From Owenia fusiformis (lineage: Eukaryota; Annelida; Polychaeta; Sabellida; Oweniidae): a stretch of 60,000 bases of DNA. The notes beneath the pieces are model-generated. The model searched no databases and was not told where the DNA came from. It was given only the letters and a program-made list of their open reading frames with translations. The stretch lies in contig CAIIXF020000005.1 in the NCBI GenBank assembly GCA_903813345.2, positions 24,929,375 through 24,989,374 on the forward strand, read 5' to 3'. A program made the position numbers and the translations under genes. Shown piece by piece: positions 52,584 to 60,000 of the stretch; position 1 is the stretch's first letter; every line of letters begins with the position of its first letter.

Positions 52584-54429
52584 GTTAATTCTTTGCTTAT
52601 CTTCCTTACCAAAATTATAACATTTGACTCATCATTTTTCACTCATCATTTTTCCCAACCAGTTTTGCTTTTTTCATGCTAGATCAGACCAGTCCATCCA
52701 TCAAATCTTCCTAACTGGTCTTAATACACTTCCCATGCTTCAATTTTTAACAGAAACATGAATTACAATAGTGTAACCACTATATGTAATGTGTGTCTTA
52801 CAGACTGTTTAACATGATGTCCCTCTGGTTCCAATTCATGGGAGATATCTAAAATCACTGTAAACATCAAGTAGTACCTTGAAACTTAGACATTCACACT
52901 CATATTGAGTGTTTTTATTCAAATATTGTTATAGATATTATTATTAATTGTATTGCTGCATCTTCTGCTAAAATACATGCATTGTAAAGAAGTTATAGGA
53001 AAATTAAAGAATATGGACTTTTTTGGCCCTCCCATGGGTGAAATTGAGTTTTCTTGCATTCAGTAAGGAAAGTATAGAATCTGTATGAATGCAGCATTTA
53101 TTAAGAGAATTACAAAGTAAGATAAAGCTCTTAAAATCCCCGGAGGGTTTCTTGTATATAAACCTCAGCACACATGGGGTACCTTTTTCGACATTTGGTA
53201 TGGCAATGAACTCAAATTTTAGGATCTGGTATGACTTGAGGTATGATAATGGTCTGATTATTCCACTTGTAAGAGAATGGTCTTGGAAAATATGTTACCT
53301 CTCACTTGTCCTATGGCATTGGTCTAGTTTTTACACATGTCCTTAATTTGAGGTTGTTTTGGATCATATTCCTCAAAGATCTGGCTTTAGACATTTTGAA
53401 TGCCCTTGGTCTTATATTTTGGGATATTTGGTTTGGCATTGGTCCCATAATTGGACATTTGGTATGGCATTGGGCTTATATTTGAACAGTTGGTATGGCT
53501 TTTGGGCATTATTTTGGTTGGTATGGGAACACATTGAAATTTGACAGATTGGTATGGGAACATATTGATATCTGATGGTTCAGGCTAGGACCCCCGCAGA
53601 TTTTTGTATACAGTGAACCCCCAGGTTAAAATCATGATATCATGATAATGCAATCTCATTTCAAAATAAAGCTTATACAGTTTGTAAACAATCTGGGCAT
53701 AAGAATAGTTTTTGTAATACTTTTTACTGATATATGCTGCAGGTCATAAAATAAAAATGTAATCTCGTATTGGTATTTAAATTTAAGGGATGAAACTGAG
53801 ATTCTATGATTTAAGAAGTACTTCTTGAAAACAGATGTTTTGATCATTGTGAAAAGACCATGATTGTGATATTAGTAAATGACCGTACACATAAACAGTC
53901 AAATTTAACATTCAAGATATTTGTTCACTGGCTGATCCAGAAGCTAACAAGGAGGGGACACCTGGGCCCAAATTTTGACAATTTAAGCCCCATTTTTTGA
54001 TAATCTGTGAGGGTGATTTGTAATCAAACATTTTAAAAAGGGTCCATTTCTACCCCCATTTCTCCCATTGTTATGAGAAACAAGCTACATGTACATTAGA
54101 AAAATTAGAAATCATTATTTAATCAAGAGTCATACATATTTTATTATTTATGTCCAATTGATTATAGTTCTTCATTTTATTTGTATAATTTTACTGAACA
54201 ATAGCTGAAAAAATAAATTCAATTTATTTAATAAAAAATTCCTTCAAAAACATTTTATTTATTCAAAATAGTTTTATATTATCTTTTTAAGACCAATGCA
54301 AATATTGAACAAAGGATGCACTATTTCAAAAATAAAATGTCATATCTAATGTGCCACTTCAATGTTTTAACATATCAAAAATATTTTGCAACCTAAGTGA
54401 CCTCATCGTGATATCACTTAGTGGCAAAA
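52584..54429. other. Intergenic DNA with degenerate GGTATGG repeats
   Basis: From about 53170 to 53580 the words TTTGGTATGGCATTGG, TTGGTATGGGAACA and variants recur with irregular spacing. No gene was recognised. Confidence 0.5.
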
Positions 54430-55185
54430 ACTTCTCGAAAGGATAGGTATTGATATGGAGAACTGAATCCATCAATGTTTTTCTCTTAAACCAATCATTG
54501 AAAACATTCTGTAAAATAACATGGTATTTTATGTAATATTGGCTGATTGACAACAATTTAATGCGAAAATTATTTAGAAATATTTTATATAACTGTTTTT
54601 GTTAACATTTTTTGTTTTTTAGTGCAATTGTTTTTGCTCCTTTCTCCCAATTCTTCAGAATGAAATAAAATGTCTTTCTGAACCTCGTTGGAACAAAATA
54701 GCATATACAACATGTTTTTAGACCTCTCAATATTAAAGTTATACAAATGAATTTTTGGTTGATTTTAAAAAAGTATTCAAAAAATTAAAACAAAATTCCC
54801 CCAAAATAGATAAAAATCAAGAAAAACCTTTTATTTCATTAACAAGATACTTTTTTAAAATCAACCAAAGTTTCCTTTGTACAATTACAATATTGAGAGA
54901 CCTAAACATTTTGTGTTTATGTCGTTTTGTTCCAATGAGGTTCGGAAAGATATTTCATTTCACTCTGGAAACATGATACCAAAAACAAAACAAGTGTTTG
55001 ATGTGTTTTTTAAAACAATATAGATGAAAGTATGTATATCTATTTCATATTATATTGTTACCATTCAAAAGATGGCCATTAAATTGACAATTTGTAAGAT
55101 TTTCAGAAATTTTTGATGACTGGTTTAAGAGAAACGTGTGTTCAAAAAGTTCGCCATATCGATACCTATTCTTTGAAATTTTTTC
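54430..55185. mobile_element. Fold-back element, about 0.75 kb
   Basis: AAAGGATAGGTATTGATATG...TTTCTCTTAAACCA on the left pairs with TGGTTTAAGAGAAA...CATATCGATACCTATTCTTT on the right. Nearer the centre, GAAATAAAATGTCTTTCTGA, ACCTCGTTGGAACAAAA and TTTTGGTTGATTTTAAAAAA pair with their complements. The centre is near 54810. Ends were not resolved exactly. Confidence 0.75.
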
Positions 55186-55904
55186 CATGTCATTCTTTTC
55201 TAAATATCCTTAACTTCATAAGTAAACCATTGTTGATTGTCTAACCAGGTTAAAAAGGAAGAATATATTATGTTTCAATTTAAATATTATTGTACTCTAT
55301 GAGAACTAAAATTTTGAGATGCATTCCTCTCTGAACCATTTTCATGTATGAATGAGTTCATTTCTCGCTTATTTATGAACCAATTTTCTTAATTTTTTCG
55401 GAAAAAAATATGTGAGGATGAACGCTATTAAAAGATATGTGTGACCTCTAAAATTTAGTCCTTCAAAAACCTCTTTTTGAAATTAAACAAAAAAGTTTCA
55501 CTTTTCAGACTTTGATAACATTGGGTAAGACTACAATATAAGCCAAAGTGGTTTAAACTTTATATGGGGACTTGTAAAATGGATAGCTAGCTACATTCAC
55601 TAACATGTATGCAAGAGAATATTTAGAAATACCTTTGAATCAGTAAGTCAGTTGGATGATGTTGAAAATGAACCAGAAAAATGGCTCTCATACTGGTAAA
55701 TTATTCTCAGTTGTGGTTTTATATCTGCATCAGTTGAGTTTAATTGCTGTTTGATTTGCTCACACCAGTACAGGGACATAGCCTTGATTTAAAATTAGGC
55801 AAGGCAGAAGTTATAGGCTGGGCAAATATGATTTCATTTCCTCAGTTTTTGGGGAGGCCTTGTCTAGCTTTGCCCATGGCCATTGTCTATACAACGGGCG
55901 GTCA

Positions 55905-56652
55905 ATATATTTTGATAAAAATGCTCTCATTTTTGTTTTTTTCACATATCCCTCTCATTTTTTCAGAACATGTAATTACACATACAATGCTAAAATATTA
56001 AAACTATATCTTAAATTAATTTAGAGATATGTAAGGTTGCCATGGTAACCTGTATCAAGGGTAGGCAAGTCAAATAAAAACCTATAAAATATCATAATAA
56101 CTTGTTATTTTGATTATTTTAAAGCATGCGGAAATTATACATTTTTTCAAAAAGGTTTGGCATTGTTGCCCATTGTTTGTTGCTAAACAAATGTTTATTT
56201 GTGCTCACTGTAACATCACAACAGCTCATAATAGCACTGTATGACAGAATGGGCCAATTGGCATTACATGTTATGAGACACACCAAAAATCAAAATGTCA
56301 GATGAGGTTAGTGTGGCTGATGCAGAGTATGACATTAGAGTAACATAAGATTTTATGTACTATCAAGAAAAAGTAAGAGGTAGTATTGCAAATTTGAAGA
56401 AAGCATGGTCACTGTTGAAGATCATCCACGATCTGGTTGCAAGAAGAGCTTCCGGACAGAGAACACTATGATTAAATTCATATTCTAGTATTCTATATGT
56501 ATAATATAACTGACCTGCCTACCCAAAATACAGGTTACCATGGCAACATTTTCTCAAAATTAAATTAAGATATAGCTGTAATGTTTTAGCATTGTATGTG
56601 TAATTACATAGTCTATAAAATCACAAAATGAGAGCATCTTTATCAGAATATA
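55905..56652. mobile_element. Fold-back element, about 748 bp, with a mariner transposase remnant inside
   Basis: ATATATTTTGATAAAAATGC / ATATATTCTGATAAAGATGC, GTAATTACACATACAATGCT, CTATATCTTAA and TTGCCATGGTAACCTGTAT form inverted arms of about 170 bp. The remnant at 56392-56442 lies near the right arm. Confidence 0.75.
56392..56442 (+). pseudogene. Mariner-type transposase fragment (VEDxPRSG linker)
   Basis: In one frame the bases read FEESMVTVEDHPRSGCK. The VEDxPRSGRP segment is the linker after the second helix-turn-helix in mariner transposases. Only this short piece is readable; the frame is closed soon on both sides. Confidence 0.5.
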
Positions 56653-57554
56653 TGGAGAATACTACTCTCCTTAAATCAGCTCATTCCCCTGGAGGATGCC
56701 ACGGGGTAGTCTATCATAAAAAAATGGAAATATGAATATAGGTTTCATGTGGTTTTATTTGGTAGAACAATCACATGTCTAACACAACCTTCACTTCACA
56801 GACTTTCTTTTGATATATGACTTTCACTTAAATCACTAAAATGTTGATAACATTCTTTTGCTTGCTTACTAATGTCTAAAATATTGCTTTTATTTACAGT
56901 ATAGTTTGTCATTGTCAATGCATGAAATATAGACGAGGTATCATCCTCCTATAAGTGTAAAGATGGTATGTACATATCAGAACACTAAGAATTGAAATAG
57001 TAAGAAGAATCCTAAAAGTCAGTTCATATGTTCAGTGCTGTTCAGAAGTCAGATTTTTCTCTAAATATGAATTGTTCCAAAAGTGTAAAGTGTCTTTTTG
57101 TATTATCAATGGTGATATCAGCCATTGTCTTGGCAACTGTGGAAGTTGTTGATCTTCTTATCTGGAGGGAGTATTCAGTTTGTAGGATCATGTCAATGGT
57201 GGTTGGAATCTTTTGTTTTAGTTAGCAGTGGTTTGTAGTATAGAACAGGAAGATTCTGGAAGACAAAAACAACAGATCATCAAGATGATTTATTCAGAAT
57301 GATAAAACAGAAGTAGGAAAATTGGATACATAGTCCAATAAATAAAAATTATATATAGTAAATTAACACTCTATAATATATAGTAAGTTAACATTATCAC
57401 GCGGTCCTAACTTCGACCGTTAATTTGAATTTTTGACCACCGGATGTTTGAAAATCAAGGATTATAAGTCTCATACTGCACCGTTTTTTTCAAACTTGTT
57501 CCATTCAAAGCATAACACAAATCCCTTTCTGATGGTACATTATTCTCTTCAACC

Positions 57555-57644
57555 GAGTCCCTACTTCCAGCGGCATTTTGGTCCCCAGTTGTAAGAAGGC
57601 CTTCTAACAGCTGGGGACCAAAACGCTGCGAGAACGAGGGACTC
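57555..57644. repeat. Hairpin with TTTTGGTCCCCAG / CTGGGGACCAAAA arms
   Basis: GAGTCCCT...CAGC(G)GCATTTTGGTCCCCAG pairs with CTGGGGACCAAAACGCTG...AGGGACTC. The centre is AGAAGGCCTTCT. Confidence 0.9.
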
Positions 57645-57720
57645 TTTACAATATGTATACATGTATTTTTGTATTAATAATATATACATATAATATATAT
57701 ATGAGTACTTATATGTATTT

Positions 57721-58073
57721 CATACTTGAGTGGGTTTGGGGTAGATATCACCCGGGAATATATATCATATCTGAGGAGCGGGCAAGATATATTGAATATG
57801 TCCCACTCTAGGCCAAATGCGGGCAGATATAATATATCCATCCCGCTCCCGGGAATTTTTTCAAAAGTTTAAAAAAGTTTAAAAAATTTTAAAATGTAAA
57901 TTTCAGAAGTTTAAAATTTTTCAAAAAGTTTAAATGTTACAATTCTATTGTATTGAACTGAAGGAATATTATGAAAATGTTAAATATAAATTGTGCTTTT
58001 ACAGTATAGGCCTATCTTGTCATTTGAAAAAGGTGGTAAAGGTTATATCTACCCCAAACCCACTCAAGTATGA
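57721..58073. repeat. 26-bp perfect inverted repeat flanking about 300 bp
   Basis: CATACTTGAGTGGGTTTGGG plus GTAGAT at 57721-57746 is exactly inverted at 58048-58073. The interior has CCCGGGAATATATATC and GATATAATATATCC...CTCCCGGG, a second inverted level. Confidence 0.9.
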
Positions 58074-58082
58074 GATACACCA

Positions 58083-58220
58083 GTTATGTACGCTCGGTTT
58101 TGGATACAGTGTTTATCCCGCGGGAAATATGTGTATCTCCCTCGGTCCCTGCGGTCCCTCGTGAGATACACATATTTCCCTTGGGATAAACTCTGTATCC
58201 AAAACCTCCCAGTACATAAC
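58083..58220. repeat. Long near-perfect hairpin
   Basis: GTTATGTACG...GGTTTTGGATACAG...GTTTATCCCG...GGGAAATATGTGTATCTC pairs with GAGATACACATATTTCCC...GGGATAAAC...CTGTATCCAAAACC...GTACATAAC. The centre is GGTCCCTGCGGTCCCTC. Confidence 0.92.
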
Positions 58221-59417
58221 CCTTATATACATACGTACAAAAGACCAAAGTGAAACATTATATGGTAAAATACATTCATATTTTGCACGCAAAACGTTTC
58301 TACACCCTCAGTCTAGATATGATTTGATAAATTATGGATAATTAAAATCCGATTGTGTTAATTGCCTTTTTCAGGTATATTTTGCGTAGAATATGAAACA
58401 TTGTTTATTGTGAACAAAATTTGACAACTCTAAGTGTGGAATGCAGAATTTCCTAATTATTTGTCTCAAAATTTTGATTTATTGTTTGATTAGTTTTGTC
58501 TTGGCTCATAAAATAAAGACTAATATTGTACTCTAAATCATCATTGGTACGATTACAAGGACTTAGAGTAGCCAAGTCCCTTTAACATGTTTAATACTTT
58601 ACTAATTAATTTTATAGTCTGAAATGAACATAAAGTTATCCAAAGTAATAATGTCACCTTTGAACTAAGACCATTCGTTAGGATAACAGATATAAAAGTG
58701 TGTATAAAAATGACGCAAATCACCAAGTTGAACTATGTGGTCTTCCTACTCAGAACCAATGACCAACAAGTCAATAAAAAAAGGTATAAAACTAAAATTA
58801 AAAAACAGGGTACTTTGCAGTGAAATGAGGGCTTAAAATTAGAACTTAAGTTGAGAATAGTATGCCCACGTCTAGTGCAAGCAGCTTAAAAATGACAACA
58901 CTTTGCAAGCTCACCCTATGCTTAGTGAGCGGAGCTAATTTAAAGGGTGATGGTAAAGACGAGGCAGGGCGCCCAAACCTAACTATGGCGGACCAACAGT
59001 AAGTTTATTTCTCTAAGTTCTACTCTTTATTGGCCTTGTGCTGGCCTGTAACTAGGTGCACTGATGCTTCAGATGCCCATAATAAGATTTGTAATGTAAG
59101 AAAGATTCATACTTATATGTGAAACGGATACGAAGTGATGTGAAAAGAAAAATTAATTTCCTGCATATTTTTTTTTCGATTATTTTCAAAATAATGATAC
59201 TTCTCCTACATAGAATTCCTTGATATTGCATGTAATTATTGTTGATTAACGTATTTATATCGTTAACCCATCCATTTCCCTATTTGAGCCGTAATTGCAG
59301 TCAAATCAGGAGATTTTGATTCCTCGAAAGGAAGAGCAATGGTTATGGGAATAAAAGCATGTTTGGACTGGACGAGCCGTGGAATAGGGATTACATTTAT
59401 CCTGTTTATTTTCAGAT

Positions 59418-59624
59418 ATGTGGGATTCCAGTGTAGTACTACCATGTCACGGAAAATCAAAAGAGTTTGATGAAATAATACACCACCTGATCAATAAACA
59501 CCCTACAAATGAAATGAAAATTCGAAAAATCGTTAATGTCAACGGAATAATAAAATTAATTACAAGAAATTTTTCTCATGTGGTAACAACCTCTGACTAC
59601 ATCTGTTATGTTAACAACCTCTGA
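59418..59624 (+). CDS. Possible first coding exon of an unrecognised gene running off the window
   Basis: After an acceptor-like TATTTTCAG (59415) an open frame starts ATG TGG GAT. It reads MWDSSVVLPCHGKSKEFDEI, then NKHPTNEMKIRKIVNVNGII, which has protein-like composition. The C-terminal part runs into the 28-bp repeat array and stops at 59622-59624, so a real exon would need a donor before that, for example CATGTG|GTAACA near 59582. An ATGGCGGACCAACA|GTAAGT at 58985 looks like an upstream first exon, but its phase leads into a stop. Function unknown. Confidence 0.25.
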   Translation: MWDSSVVLPCHGKSKEFDEIIHHLINKHPTNEMKIRKIVNVNGIIKLITRNFSHVVTTSDYICYVNNL

Positions 59625-59850
59625 CTACATCTGTCATGTTAACAATCTCTGACTACATCTGTCATATTAACAACCTCTGACTACATCTGTCATGTTAACA
59701 ATCTCTGACTCTATCTGCCATGTTAACAGCCTCTGACTACACCTGTCATGTAAATAAAGTCTGACTTCATTTATTATGTTAACCATTTCTGAATACACCT
59801 GCCATGTTAACAACCTTTGACATCAACAATCTCTGACTACATCTGTCATG
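59585..59850. repeat. 28-bp minisatellite, about 9 copies
   Basis: The unit AACAACCTCTGACTACATCT plus GTCATGTT repeats in tandem, with increasing decay to the right (for example AAATAAAGTCTGACTTCATT). The last copy is interrupted. Confidence 0.92.
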
Positions 59851-60000
59851 CGTCTGATTTTTTACGACTTTGTCAACATTTGTTAAAAAAAAGTGTGGGC
59901 CAGTTACCATTTATACAATTTTAAAATTCTTTTAAGTAAGTTATTCTATTTATTCGTTCAACAACCAACACTTTTTGATAAATCATAAAATCAAGTGACT

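Larger units (their letters stand above)
56653..58984. other. Intergenic DNA with three strong inverted repeats
   Basis: See 57555-57644, 57721-58073 and 58083-58220. The rest is AT-rich. The ORF at 57028-57225 has no coding evidence. Confidence 0.5.

Noticed and set aside
58985-59480. MADQQ first exon joined to the 59416 exon as a gene model
   Set aside because: The 14-nt exon leaves phase 2 and the joined frame stops after about 22 codons, so the model was kept only as a weak candidate starting at 59418.

Overview
The window is AT-rich DNA from an animal nuclear genome. Genes are split by GT-AG introns, introns are kilobases long, and there is a heavy load of short non-autonomous DNA transposons, fold-back elements and mini/satellite arrays. 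The protein types and the interspersed repeats, including the family ending in GGGATAATGA, suggest a marine invertebrate, perhaps a mollusc or another lophotrochozoan. The taxon cannot be settled from sequence alone.

Layout, left to right. (1) The last two coding exons of a ferritin (H-like) gene on + (91-693); its 5' exons lie outside the window. (2) A complete SLF2 (FAM178) gene on -, reconstructed here as 17 exons from 38912 down to 1459. All phases agree and the model encodes 1282 residues. It converges tail-to-tail on ferritin. (3) Nested in the 10.6-kb last intron of SLF2, on the opposite strand, are two intronless paralogous ORFs (6757-7893 and 9738-10883) for putative type II membrane glycosyltransferases. 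(4) Head-to-head with SLF2, 238 bp away, is a complete DDRGK1 (UFBP1) gene on + (39151-48622, 7 exons, 297 residues). (5) From 48.8 kb to the end lies repeat-rich DNA with no confident gene, apart from two weak coding candidates near 49 kb and 59.4 kb.

The named genes serve separate jobs: iron storage (ferritin), recruitment of the SMC5/6 complex in genome maintenance (SLF2), and ER-anchored UFMylation (DDRGK1). The short SLF2/DDRGK1 spacer is probably a bidirectional promoter.

The main points of interest are these: an intron-spanning tandem duplication that seems to have created exon 3 of SLF2, with a 160-bp block kept identical; the two nested glycosyltransferase-like genes, whose catalytic regions are almost identical while both ends have diverged; a 3.1-kb, 44-bp-period minisatellite ending about 117 nt before an SLF2 splice acceptor; a decoy or poison exon upstream of DDRGK1 exon 2; two elements with hAT-like termini and 5-bp target duplications; a 1.46-kb fold-back element carrying a recurrent GTACGGTGACG word; and a remarkable density of long inverted repeats.
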